The notes under the pieces: generated by a model
What the model saw: the letters and a program-made list of their open reading frames with translations, nothing else
Databases searched by the model: none
Told to the model about the DNA's origin: nothing
From: Ustilaginoidea virens
Lineage: Eukaryota > Ascomycota > Sordariomycetes > Hypocreales > Clavicipitaceae
Assembly (NCBI RefSeq): GCF_000687475.1
Contig: NC_057318.1
Coordinates: forward strand, 5,890,001 to 5,954,000
Reading direction: 5' to 3'
DNA length: 64,000 nucleotides
In this document: positions 22,407 to 32,664 of the stretch, in pieces
Layout of the letters: every line of letters starts with the position of its first letter
Numbering within the stretch: the first letter of the stretch is position 1
Position numbers and translations under genes: made by a program

Positions 22407-23569
22407 ATGGCAGACTCCAAGGACAACAAGGCGTATAAATATCGCCAGGAAATCAGCCAGGTACATGCCCCCTTTGACAGCCGGTTCTTTTGGTGGCAAA
22501 GGAAACGGAATGGAGGGAAGACGCCAGGAACCAAGCGCAAAGCATCCGCAAGCAGCAGGCTAATCGTCCCGCAAACAGATGATGTACGTTTCTGGCGAGA
22601 CTGGCGAGCCCTCTGTCGAAACCACAAGCATTATAGAAGACATTGTGCGCCAGCAAGTCATAGAATTGGTACATCCCCCCCCCATCTTCCCCGGTTGTGG
22701 CTTGGTCCCCCGTCGATCCCCCCTCTGACCCAAGTGCATGCGCCAACCTCCAGCTTCGCAACTGCACAGAGCTCGCCTCGCGACGCGGCTCGAAATCCAT
22801 ATCCACCAACGACCTCATCTTCCAGATCCGCCACGACCAGGCCAAGGTCTCGCGCCTCCGCACCTTTCTCTCCTGGAAGGACGTCCGCAAAAACGTCAAG
22901 GACTCGGAGGACAAGGGCGCCGACGCGGACCTCGGCGCCGCGGGAGACGAGGCCGTCGTCCCCGGCGGCCCCGTCGACGAGGCCGCCAAGAAGAACAAAA
23001 AGGCCAAGGTCGGCCTGCCGTGGGAGCCGGCGTCCTTCTACTCGGTCGAGGTGCCCGAGCGCGACGACGAGGAGGACGAGGAGGAAGAGGAGATGAACTA
23101 CATCACGCTGCAGCGGCTGCGCAAGGCCGACGAGCGCACAAAGGCCATGACCAAGGAGGAGTACGTGACGTGGTCCGAGTACCGGCAGGCCAGCTTCACC
23201 TGGCGCAAGGGAAAGCGGTTCCGGGAGTGGGCCGGCTTCGGCATCGTGACGGACAGCAAGCCCTCGGACGACATTGTGGACATCCTGGGCTTCCTGACCT
23301 TTGAGATGGTCGCCACCCTGACCGAGGTGGCGTTGAAGGTCAAGGAGCAGGAGGACACGGCCAGGGCCCAGAGCGGCGCCGACAACGCCGGCGCCAAGAA
23401 GAGGAAGCTCCAGCAGGGCCTGTTCGATCCGCCCAGCGAGGGCAAGACGCCCGTAGAGCCCAGGCACGTCCAGGAGGCGTTTAGACGCTTCCAGGAGCGG
23501 CCCAAGAAGGGGCGGGCCATGCTGAACGGCACGAGGACGATGCAGAAGACGCCTCTAAATATCATCTGA
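22407..23569 (+). CDS. SPT3: SAGA complex subunit SPT3
   Basis: Exons 22407-22460, 22579-22668 and 22754-23569, introns 118 and 85 bp, all joins in phase 0; 319 residues. Exon 1 encodes [18 protein letters not shown]. Exon 2 encodes [30 protein letters not shown] and so completes the first histone-fold half; exon 3 continues [28 protein letters not shown]. The C-terminal half holds the second histone fold ([33 protein letters not shown] and [18 protein letters not shown]). SPT3 pairs two histone folds in one chain, like TAF13/TAF11, and delivers TBP to SAGA-dependent promoters. An acidic patch ([11 protein letters not shown]) and an Ala/Asp-rich linker lie between the folds. It ends within 370 bp of the opposed transporter gene. 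Confidence 0.95.
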
Positions 23570-23655
23570 GCTTGGGAGGGGGGACGCGGAGGCGTAGTCC
23601 TCTCTGTTAAACTCCTCTCTGTTAAACCCTTGGACTTTTCGCGAAAAAAAAAAAA

Positions 23656-23686
<31 letters not shown>

Positions 23687-23938
23687 AAGAAAAGGGATCT
23701 CCACGCAGCGGGGGGAGAAGGCGTTCGCAAATTTGGATACCAAGTGCTTACTATTGGTGATGATCATGACAAGGGGTCAATGGCGCGACTCGTACCATTG
23801 TTATCTCGCTTGCCCTTCTCTTTCTTGTTCTTTTCGAGGGGCATGAGTCGGTTGCACGCCGGTGGCTTTTTTTTTTATATTAACGATTCGATTCCCTCTC
23901 AGGGCCCCAACTGAACTCGTCCAAACCATTCTTTGCCC
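23570..23938. other. Convergent spacer between SPT3 and the FUSC/ArAE transporter
   Basis: 369 bp with a direct repeat of CTCTCTGTTAAAC (about 23598-23627) and an A-rich tract of about 40 bases (23644-23683) that may reflect a 3' end. No gene. Confidence 0.6.
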
Positions 23939-26900
23939 TCATGACGGGCTATAGTGGCCAACCGTGAATCGACGCCGCCTCACCAACGTGCCGTCTCTCC
24001 TCAGCCTCGTCCCAACCCGTCGAAGACTCGGCGGTATGTCCTGTCCGCCATCAATCCCGTCTTTTCCTCCGCCGCAGTCTTCCTGGACCCCCTGCCGCCA
24101 GGCGCCGTTGTGCTCCGGCACAGAAGCCGCTCTGCGCAGTTGCGCCCGCCGCTCCTCCTCCTCCTCCTCGCTCACGCCAGAATCATCATCTCGGTCGTCA
24201 CGCTCGTGGCCGACACTCGGGCGTCCCGCCTGCCTCGAGACCGTCCTCTCCAGCGCCTCGCTCGCCACCTCCAGCTTTCGCACTTGCCGCCTGTACCGCG
24301 GTCGCTCCAGCATCCCGCTGCGGAACGCGTTCACCCCTACCAGCCGCTTCACCAGATCCAGCAGCTCCTCCAGGTACTCGATAATCTCCATCTGGCCTGC
24401 CGTGCTGGCGTTCCACGAGAGGAAATTGCGCTGCGTCATCAGGCTCGCCGTCACTTCGTCCACGTGGTTGCTGCTGCCGCGTTCGCTGCCGGCCTCGTTG
24501 CCTCCCCCGCCTCCCCTGGGTGCGTCGTCTGTCGTCAGGAGCTCTCTCACCCGGAGGATCAGCCTCAGCTGCGCCAGCCGGGGCGACGGGCTGAACTGCG
24601 GCAGGGGGAGCCAGGTGGTCAGGGCCTCGTGGATGGAGAACAGAATCAGGGTGCTGCTGGCGGCGACGTCGCGCCTGAAGGCGTGCACTTGCGGGTTGAG
24701 ATGCTCCAGGATGGAGGAGCCCCACGCCCTGCGCAGCTGTATCACGTTGTCCATCCGGTCGATAATCTGCTGCAGCACGTAGATGATCTCCTTGTATATC
24801 GCTGCCAGCGGTCGGAAGCTGCCCCGGAGACGCGGCTCGGTGAGGCAAAACGGCAGGAAGGTCTCGGCGGCGGCCAGCGACCGCTGCGCCTTGTCGCGGC
24901 AACGGCGGAACCGCTCCAGAAGCTCGCGGGACCTGAACCTCGGTCGGTGGGGGTCGTCGATGCCCACGGCCACGGCGGCCTGCATTCTCTGAATCTGTCC
25001 GACGGACGCGGAGAGGGACTCGACAAGGCGGTCTCTTGCCCGCACGGGCGTGATTGCCGTCTCGACCGTCATGCTGACGAGCCCTCCGACGAGAAAGGCC
25101 ACCAGGCGCTTCCAGAAGATATCGCTGGCAGTAGAGGCACCGTCGTTCACCGCCGCTATAGGCGACGAAAACGTGTTAGTGAAAATTGGCAAGGAAGGCG
25201 GCTGCGAGCAGCCTACGAGATGCCGCTCCCACCGCTTGGTTTGTTTTACTTTTTTTTTTTTTTGGGGGGGGGAGGACTTACCGAGAGCGACGACAGCCAA
25301 CGAGACAATGGAAATCATGCCTGCCTTGACGTATTTGGTTGCAACCTGTACGTATACAGAAGGAACGATGCCGAGGAAAAGAACCACCACTGCCGTAACC
25401 CGGTTTGCCCGGCCAATCTCCACGGCCAGGTACCCGACGAGGCATCCAAAGACAACCCCGAAGAGCCGGACGAAAAACACGAACAGGGACGTGCCAATGG
25501 CAACTTCAAAGACGAGAATGAGCTGCAGCGGTGCCCACACGCCTTTCACCTCGGCATACCACCCGTTCCAGCTGGAAACCAGAGCCGGCCAGGTGACCAT
25601 GTACACGGCGATTGCCAGTTTCAAGGCATACTCTACGTCATCAGAATGCTGCACCCATTCTATGGTGTCCGCCGCAGCAGCTCGGATACTGAAGGCTCGA
25701 TCCTTTGCCGAGCTCCCTTCCACCTTGCTCGTGTGCAGAGACCGTTTCGCAGGCAGCTGACGCGGGGCCGTAACGCCGCCAGGGGACTCTTCGTCGACAG
25801 CGCTTGCTTGTGCGTCATCAGTCTCGTCTTCCGGCATTGTTTCCTGTTGGGCGTCGGATGCGTCGCCAAGTCCCTGACGAGCAGCCTTTTTCGCCCCCTC
25901 CGGGAGGATCATGGCGTCCGTCTCTCCGCCTGTGGAAAGCCACTTGCGGAAGTTGCCGTAACGAGGAACCCAAATCCGAGACGCGTCATGGTGGCGCTGA
26001 CGCTTCTCGACCAGGAAACGGGCATGTCGGAGCATGTCCAGGATGTGAGCTGCCGAACCTCGCAGGGCCATGAGGAAGGACGATATCAGAAACGTCTCCA
26101 TACGAGGCATGAAATCGGCAACGTTTTCGGACTCGTCCATGATGGCTCTTTTGAGTTCCTCGGCGCATGTCGTGTCGAACGTCGTGATGGAGGCAGAGAA
26201 TTCGTCGATTCGCAAGTCAACTTCCGCCAGGAGTATGCCTTTGGGCGCTGGAGCTCCCGACGGCAGATGCGGAACGTCGAAGCAGTAGGCAAGACAGGAG
26301 GCCAACAAATCAACGGCTCGCCTCATTGACGCCTGAAGATGTTGCACAGGGAGGCTGATGCGCTTGAGCACCATCTCCAGCACTTCACAGCTTCCCGCCT
26401 CGAGCGCCTTCGGAGGGGGTGCATCGGTGGCCCCGAGTTTCTTACCAGACGTTCTCCCCGCCTGCGGCGGCATGGTGTGTGATGCTGTTTGTGGATTGCA
26501 GGTTTCGGGGTTGGGCATTGCGGGGAGGGAGAGGTCCGTCTCCCAGTCTGCCTTGCCGTCATCTCGGCTATCCTTGGTATCGACGAGGACAAACTTGTTT
26601 TCGCAGGCGCCGATGAGTGTTATGATGTTATGAACGAGACTCGCCATGTAGCGAATGCTAATGGGTCTCATGGCGTCCGGGGACAAGGCAGATAACGAAA
26701 CTTCAAAGTTGACTTCGTCTTGCGCGTTCTTGCAACGACTTAGCTGGGAGCGCAACTTGGACTTTTGCATGGTCAAAAGAGCCAGGGTTGTTTCGGAAAT
26801 CGGCACGGTTGACAGGGCGGGAGCATCTCCCCCGGTCAGAAACGGATTCGGAAAATGCGCCAAGAATCTTGAAACACGCCTCCGCAGATTCCAGTTTGCC

Positions 26901-27634
26901 ACACGGCTGCTTTGGCTGCCGTGGCCCGAGGTGGTGGTCGTGGTGGTGGCAGCGAAAGGGGTTGCGAGGCTCCTGGTGTCGACAGCACCACGGCCAGCTG
27001 GGGCGATGAACCAATGCGTTGCCCGGTTCAACGTGTCGGTTGCCGCGACCAAGGTGTCTATAGTGGAAGTGCCGAGGTAGCTGCTGGATAACTCGGGGAA
27101 GATGCCCAGGTTCACGACTACGAGGACTCCGGCGCCGAGCAGAATGGGTGTGTAAATCGTGGCAAACAGAGACGCATCGGCAGCGCTGGGCAGCTGAATG
27201 GTAAGCAGCGCGACAACAAGGAGGAACAGCACAAAGTTGAACAAGCGGGGAGTCGTGGACCTCAGGAAACCGTGCAGCAGCACGCAAACCAGCAGGAACA
27301 CAGCTCGGATCGAGTAAGCCGCAGGGGCGTTTGCATCGGCCACAAGACCGGACAGACGCAGGCCCAGCAGCGACCACGACAGGCCGAGCAGCGATCCCAG
27401 GAGAATCATGACAAGACCCTCGACCATGAGGCCCATGCGCTGTCCCGGATGGGCGAAGACGACAACCATGGGCGTCAGGAACGTCGAGCTGGCGCGGAAG
27501 CGAGGCAGGACGGCGATGATGACGGCCAGGAGACACGCGAGGGAGTGTTTGACGATGCGCTGCCACAAGGCGTTGGATTGCCAGTCGCCCCAGACGAGCG
27601 TGACCAGCTTCCGAAGCGGGGTCGGGCCGGTCAT
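23939..27634 (-). CDS. Large FUSC/ArAE-type (DUF2421) membrane transporter
   Basis: Two exons, 27634-25282 and 25155-23939, with a 126-bp intron (GTAAGT..TAG); 1189 residues. The N-terminal membrane block (about 25-190) begins WQRIVKHSLACLLAVIIAVLPRF, includes STFLTPMVVVFAHPGQRMGLMVEG, and shows about six hydrophobic segments. A long soluble part rich in Ala, Thr and charged residues follows. A second membrane block (TIEWVQHSDDVEYALKLAIAVYMVTWPALV through VVALAAVNDGASTASDIFWKRLVAFLVGG) precedes a C-terminal cytosolic domain ending FTVGHYSPS. The layout fits fungal putative ER transporters with the 6-TM N-terminal and DUF2421 domains, related to bacterial aromatic-acid exporters and plant ALMT. 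Substrate unknown. The intron has no in-frame stop, so its retention would still give a full-length reading frame with 42 extra residues; the strong splice sites and loss of the second membrane block's continuity argue it is removed. Confidence 0.85.
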   Translation of the reverse strand: MTGPTPLRKLVTLVWGDWQSNALWQRIVKHSLACLLAVIIAVLPRFRASSTFLTPMVVVFAHPGQRMGLMVEGLVMILLGSLLGLSWSLLGLRLSGLVADANAPAAYSIRAVFLLVCVLLHGFLRSTTPRLFNFVLFLLVVALLTIQLPSAADASLFATIYTPILLGAGVLVVVNLGIFPELSSSYLGTSTIDTLVAATDTLNRATHWFIAPAGRGAVDTRSLATPFAATTTTTTSGHGSQSSRVANWNLRRRVSRFLAHFPNPFLTGGDAPALSTVPISETTLALLTMQKSKLRSQLSRCKNAQDEVNFEVSLSALSPDAMRPISIRYMASLVHNIITLIGACENKFVLVDTKDSRDDGKADWETDLSLPAMPNPETCNPQTASHTMPPQAGRTSGKKLGATDAPPPKALEAGSCEVLEMVLKRISLPVQHLQASMRRAVDLLASCLAYCFDVPHLPSGAPAPKGILLAEVDLRIDEFSASITTFDTTCAEELKRAIMDESENVADFMPRMETFLISSFLMALRGSAAHILDMLRHARFLVEKRQRHHDASRIWVPRYGNFRKWLSTGGETDAMILPEGAKKAARQGLGDASDAQQETMPEDETDDAQASAVDEESPGGVTAPRQLPAKRSLHTSKVEGSSAKDRAFSIRAAAADTIEWVQHSDDVEYALKLAIAVYMVTWPALVSSWNGWYAEVKGVWAPLQLILVFEVAIGTSLFVFFVRLFGVVFGCLVGYLAVEIGRANRVTAVVVLFLGIVPSVYVQVATKYVKAGMISIVSLAVVALGKSSPPQKKKKVKQTKRWERHLVGCSQPPSLPIFTNTFSSPIAAVNDGASTASDIFWKRLVAFLVGGLVSMTVETAITPVRARDRLVESLSASVGQIQRMQAAVAVGIDDPHRPRFRSRELLERFRRCRDKAQRSLAAAETFLPFCLTEPRLRGSFRPLAAIYKEIIYVLQQIIDRMDNVIQLRRAWGSSILEHLNPQVHAFRRDVAASSTLILFSIHEALTTWLPLPQFSPSPRLAQLRLILRVRELLTTDDAPRGGGGGNEAGSERGSSNHVDEVTASLMTQRNFLSWNASTAGQMEIIEYLEELLDLVKRLVGVNAFRSGMLERPRYRRQVRKLEVASEALERTVSRQAGRPSVGHERDDRDDDSGVSEEEEEERRAQLRRAASVPEHNGAWRQGVQEDCGGGKDGIDGGQDIPPSLRRVGTRLRRDGTLVRRRRFTVGHYSPS

Positions 27635-28791
27635 GGTGCGTAGAAGTGATGAGCATCAAGGGGCTTCATCGTCTCGGGCTCGAAGCCAGAAGGAGTCTCA
27701 GACGGTGGTTGCCGACGTGATGATGCAGCCCTGGCTCGAGGCTGGCTTGCTGCTTGCTCATGGTATTGGCATTGCCGATGTCGTCAGCACCGCTGCCGCC
27801 AAAGCAGAAAGTTGGTTGGAAGCAAGAATGAGGGGGGGGACGGGGGGTCGGCCGTGAGAGAAAAAAAAGGGTTGGACAATCCGAGGCGGTTGCGAGCGTC
27901 CATGTGCAAGGTGATGGTGCAGACACTGCAGAGTCTCGGCCGTGGACAAAGCACGTCGAGTTGCCAGGGAGGTTGTGAGGAGTCTAGCCTAGTCGTGACT
28001 CGTGAGGTGAGGCGTTGCAAGGTTGGTTCTAACCACATCGAGCAAGGGCGGATGGATGACGCGGCAGGCTGCCAGGAGCTCCCAAGATCGGCACTTCAAG
28101 CCTGGTACTATGCAGCTGGGGGGGCTGGCCTGCTGTCATAATGTCATGCTGTCATAATGTCATGTAGGCACGTATCATCCGTATTTCAGTGCCAAGTTGG
28201 ACTGGGCTTCAAGACTTGGTTGACTCGCCAGACAATGGCGGATGGATGGACGGAACTTTCTTGTCTGACAAAGTTGGCGCCTTGAGCTGGCTTACGGACG
28301 TGCATCATCGCTAAAACATGACTCTCTCGCTTACATCGTGTATCAAATACAAATGCGTCGTGAACAACGTAGAATGGGGCGCTCAGTTTCAGCTCCTCTT
28401 TCTTGATGACGGGTTTCTGGTGGCCAGGATGGAATGGACCCCCCGACATGAGAGCAAATGTCATTCCGACTCGGCCAGCAACCCAACGGCACGGCACAAC
28501 ACAACACGTAGCCCTGTAAACGAGTCCAGGTCCCAGAAGATACGATACGCCTGTGCAAAAAAAGGGGGGGAGGGGAAAAAAGAAGAAGAAAAGAACCACA
28601 CACAGCCATTGCCATATGTTCAGGATAGTCTTTCGTAGCAAGGGGGCGTAAAGACGAGGGGAGCGCTTGCTCGGTACATGGACTGCCGTGGTTGCAAATC
28701 ATCAAAACCTGAAGCGCTGGCAGGCGGACGTGGAAGCGTATGAATGCTGGCAACTTTGCATCCTCATGAGGAAAATAAACATGAAAAATTT

Positions 28792-28827
<36 letters not shown>

Positions 28828-29011
28828 GAAAAGAAAAGAAAAGACGACTCCGTCCGTGTCACCAGTTGGGTCGTCGCAGTTGCCAATTGTAGATATTGCA
28901 TGAATGAAAAACAGAAACATGCATGGCTGTTGGTCATGTTGAGGGTCCATTCCGCGGGTTGGGTTGGAGTAGGTAGTTCCAAAGAACGCAACGCGGAGAG
29001 CTAGGAACTCA
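27635..29011. other. Spacer between the transporter promoter and the zinc-knuckle 3' end
   Basis: 1.38 kb. Contains TGTCATAATGTCATG repeats (28132-28163), AACAC repeats (about 28496-28508), a G-run/A-run (28560-28595), and A-rich plus AAAAG pentanucleotide sequence (28788-28843). No supported gene. Confidence 0.55.
28808..28843. repeat. AAAAG pentanucleotide microsatellite
   Basis: About seven GAAAA units following a poly-A stretch. Confidence 0.9.
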
Positions 29012-30953
29012 TCACCATCGTCGGCTGAAGGCGGGCAAAAAAGGGGTTAGCAACATGTGTTCTCGCGTTGAGCAATCGTGCAAATGAGCAGTACCTATAT
29101 GCGGAATTGGTATTTGTCCGCCGCCGCCGCGGCTTGGTCCGGCCTTGATGCGTTTCCGAGTCGCGGCGTGGGTTTGCTTTGCCCGGAGACTTTTGCTTGA
29201 CGGGGCGGCCCAGGAGCTCGGCTTCCAACGAGTTCAGGTCCGACGACTGTGCCGAGGGCGAGGAATGCCTAGACGCCTGAGAAGCTGGGGATGCTGGGGA
29301 TGCTTGCCGTCTGGCTCCTGCGCGGACCCTGTCGGCCTGCTGCATCCTCTCGGCCTCGCGCGGCACTTGGATTTTACTCCACGGGCATTCTTGGTCCTCC
29401 GGCTTCGCTCTACTCTTGTCTTCTCTCGGGGAATCGTCCATCCTTGGTCGTTTTGGCCGTCTTTCATCGTCCTCGTTTTCTTGGCCGCCCTCACGTTTGC
29501 CGCCCCATCCTTGCGCATCTGACAGTGACTGCGCATCAGAATTGTCCGAGTTTTCGGCCGGCATGTAGGCATGGGCAAACTTGGGGCCTTTGGCACTGTC
29601 CGGCGCGATTCCTACGCCCGCTGAGCCAGAGGAAGTGCCGTTGGAATGAGAGGCGGGCAGCCTTGGCGAACGCTTCTTGTCGTCGGCGCGTCCGCAGTCG
29701 AGCGTTGCAGCAGCCATGCTCCGAGGTGACAGATCGTAGGAACGCCTTCGGGTGCCCGCTTCCTCCTTCCTCATGGCAACTGCTGATGACCGGTCGGCAC
29801 AGCTCGCCGTAGGTGGTTGTTTCTTCGAGCCAGAGCTGTTCTGATTCTGCCGTTGACCCTTGCGCAAACTACTCGACCTACGATGTTCAGGAGAATAATG
29901 GACATGGTCGGTACTGTGAGCGAAGGAGCTCCAGTTACTCTGGTTACGATGTTCGTTGGATGGTCTTCTGTCTCTTCCCTTGTGATGACGGTCATTCTTG
30001 CGCTTGTTTCTGTGTTCTTGCTGCGGATTGATCTGATCGTGGCTCCTGGGGGGTTTAGGTGGAAGAGGATGTGAGACTCTTCCTGCCGGGGGTTTCGGTG
30101 GTAAGCTAGGAGGCTTAGCAAGGCCCGCGCTTGAACGCGGGTCCGATCGATTTTGATGCGGTGGGATGGTGACGGCCGGGGGCGAGGCGTGTGGTGGTGG
30201 CGAGCGAGAGTATGCCTGGTTATGGGCCGGAGGCGGTGGCCGATAATCCTGTACATCAACTCGACTTGCAGGGAAGTGCTGTCCGGAAGGCGGCTTAAGA
30301 GGGGGCGGTGGACCCGAGTAAGCCGGCGGAGCAAAGAGAGATGAGCCATGGGGAGGTGGTGGTGGTGAGTACTGCTGAGGAGGATAGGCGTACGGAGTCG
30401 GAAAGGAGCCATTATAAGCAGGCGTTGGAAGGGGATGAGTGTAGGCTGGGAATGACGGCGACTGCGCCGAATAAGGCGAAGGGGGTGGAAGAGGAGGAGG
30501 AGGAGGATGCGAATGAGAATGAGAAGAATGAGGCGCCGGCGGATGAGGAGGATGAGGAGGATGAGGAGGAGGAGGAGGAGGAGGAGGAGGCGGAGGCACG
30601 TGGCTCAGTCCGGGGACGAACGGAGGCTGAGGGGGAGGGTATTTGGTAATAAGGGGCCCCTTTGATCTTTTGTTATTGCAGCCAGCGCCTGGGCCTTTCG
30701 GATTCTGCTGACCGGGGTTGGATGAGCTCCTCCAAGCAGCGAGCCCGCTGTCGGCAACGTTAGTTTTCAGGCCCCACGACGGGTGGTCTCGGCATGATCG
30801 GCTTCAAGCTTGTGTCAAGCATTGTGTTGCTTACGCTGGAGTTTCTCTGGTAGGCTCTGGGCACGCGACGGCCCAGTGACCCACGGCACCGCAGTTGTAG
30901 CATTGAGGCTCGTCCAGCCGGCCATGTTGGCCAGCAGCAGCTTGGGCGGACAT
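29012..30953 (-). CDS. CCHC zinc-knuckle protein with long Pro-rich and RS-like disordered region
   Basis: Exons 30953-30835, 30747-29095 and a proposed 13-base last exon 29024-29012, with introns of 86 and 70 bp; 594 residues. Exon 1 gives MSAQAAAGQHGRLDEPQ and the knuckle CYNCGAVGHWAVAC (CX2CX4HX4C, residues 18-31). The first join reads ETPAGLAAWRSS and leads to KRSKGPLITKYPPP, FVPGLSHV and a run of about 12 Pro encoded by a CCT/CCG microsatellite. The rest is Pro/His/Ser/Arg-rich with many basic RS-like patches and no domain I recognise. The last splice (GTACTG, GCTAAC branch, TTCAG) ends the protein in AYSRRW; without it the frame runs 33 residues further to a stop at 29001. Single knuckles of this kind bind RNA or single-stranded DNA, so an RNA-processing role is plausible but unproven. 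Confidence 0.75.
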
Positions 30954-32664
30954 TTCGGAGCACGCGGCGCAGCAATGCGTGCGGGCGTCGCATGAAACCC
31001 GGGGCCAGTCGGGCCAGCCGAGTGGAGATGAGGTTCCGCTCCGGTCAAAGAGTCTGGGCTGCGGGAACGGAGACGCTCTCTCATCTCATGGAAGAGACGA
31101 GGGGGGGGGGGATGGTCCCTTGGAGCAAGATGCACCGGCGACGGCGGCGACAGCAAACGGCGACAGCAAAGAGCAATAGCAACAGCGACAGCAGCAGCAA
31201 CAGGCGACGGCGACGGCGACAAGCGGCAGCGGCAGCGGCGGTGGCAGCGACGGGCCCCTGCGAGAAACTCGGACGCGTTCTTCAAGGCGTTTTCTGGTGG
31301 TTGGGTTGCATGAGCAGCGGCCAAGTGAAGGTCTGTCTACCGCGAGGCTGCTGGCCTGGAGGTCCAGTGGCAGAGGCGCGCTTCCGACAACATGCTCCGA
31401 GAGACGTGGCCGACGGCGTTTCGCAGATCCCCTCCCCCAAACCGCGTACAGCTCCGCGAGAGGAGCTGCATGAACCTTGGGGAGACGGGCAAGGGCTGTC
31501 GACGGGGTTCGGCGTGAGTCAGGACCACACGGCAGAAGGTGCGCAACTCGGTCGGCTCTGAGACCGCCTTGGGAGTTCGGGACGGGCTGGATAGAGGTTG
31601 AAGGTGCAGGAGCATCGTGTACCGCATGAGACGGCGCACGGGCCATGGAGTTTCTCGGTGGATCTTGGGGGAGGGGGGGGGGGGGGGAAGAGACTTGAGC
31701 GCAGTTGTGAGGCATGTAGCGGCAGGTACACATAAGTACTGCCGCCTCTAGGGTAGGGTGTCGCAGTGTATGACCTCATGGCGCCACGTTTGGTGCAGCT
31801 GGCAGTAGTCGCCGATTCCATCTTTCCCAGACCAACGGCATTCGCCAGTTCTAGGACTCATCCGCAAGTAATTCTCCTTGTACATGGCAAAAGGGGCTGC
31901 CTTTGGTAGAAACAGACGGGAGACGGGATGAAGATAAGGTAGCTTCAATGTTGGGTTCCACTTAGGTGCGGTACCTGAGCCTACTCCGTACAGAGACCCG
32001 AGCACATGGAGCTACGTGCTGCAGAGTACATGCAACGGCGACAACATTTATCATGGCCAGAAAAAAATGGGGCCAGCCAAGCTCAGCTCAGCTCTCCACC
32101 CCAACCCGATTGGATCCATCAAGAACCTCCGGAGTCTCCAAAAACTTTTGATGTGGTCCCTCCCATAAGGTTTCTCAGTCGCCAACCTCGCGTCAACAGC
32201 CCGGCCGCGCATTACGCCTCACGAACATCCAGCGTCTTCATCAACCTTGGCAACCTCTCATCCTGGGAAACGTCCAACGTCCAACGTCCAACGTCCAACG
32301 TCCAACGTCCAACGTCCAACGTCCAACGTCCCAGCAACCCGACCCCCTCCCGCCCCGCACATACTTGCCTTGGCCCGTCGTTGAGCTCGATGGCTGCATA
32401 AACTCCTCCGTTCGCTCAACAGCCAGAGGCTTCGTCACCAGCAACCGAGCTCCCAAGCTGACCCCCGATCATGTTGGTACAAACTGCCAGCGCCCCTCCA
32501 GATTCTTCCTCTGCACGGAGCAGATATCGCGACGGTCAAACCTGAAGCGCCTTTCCCCCGAACCAGATGCTTGCCGCAGCCCCAGTCCTCACCGACGCAC
32601 AATTTCTTCCTCCTGGGGCCAACCCTATCCCCGTACGGTGCCGGTGCCCTCTGCTGCATCAAAC
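30954..32664. promoter_or_regulatory. Divergent region between the zinc-knuckle gene and PPG1
   Basis: 1.7 kb between two genes transcribed outward. Contains GGCGAC/GCAGC imperfect repeats (31135-31250), a poly-G run (31674-31687), one CTACTCCGTA motif (31981-31990), GCTCAGCTCAGCTC (about 32079-32092) and the CGTCCAA tandem array (32271-32330). Open frames across 30979-31733 are repeat-driven. No gene supported. Confidence 0.5.
32271..32330. repeat. Tandem 7-bp repeat, unit CGTCCAA, about 8.6 copies
   Basis: Sixty bases of exact CGTCCAA units, 335 bp upstream of the proposed PPG1 start. No spacers, so not CRISPR-like. Confidence 0.95.

Noticed and set aside
23954..26329. 791-codon frame opposite the FUSC transporter
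   Set aside because: Antisense of a well-supported transporter; no domain.
32271..32330. CRISPR-like array
   Set aside because: A pure 7-bp tandem repeat without spacers, in a eukaryotic genome.
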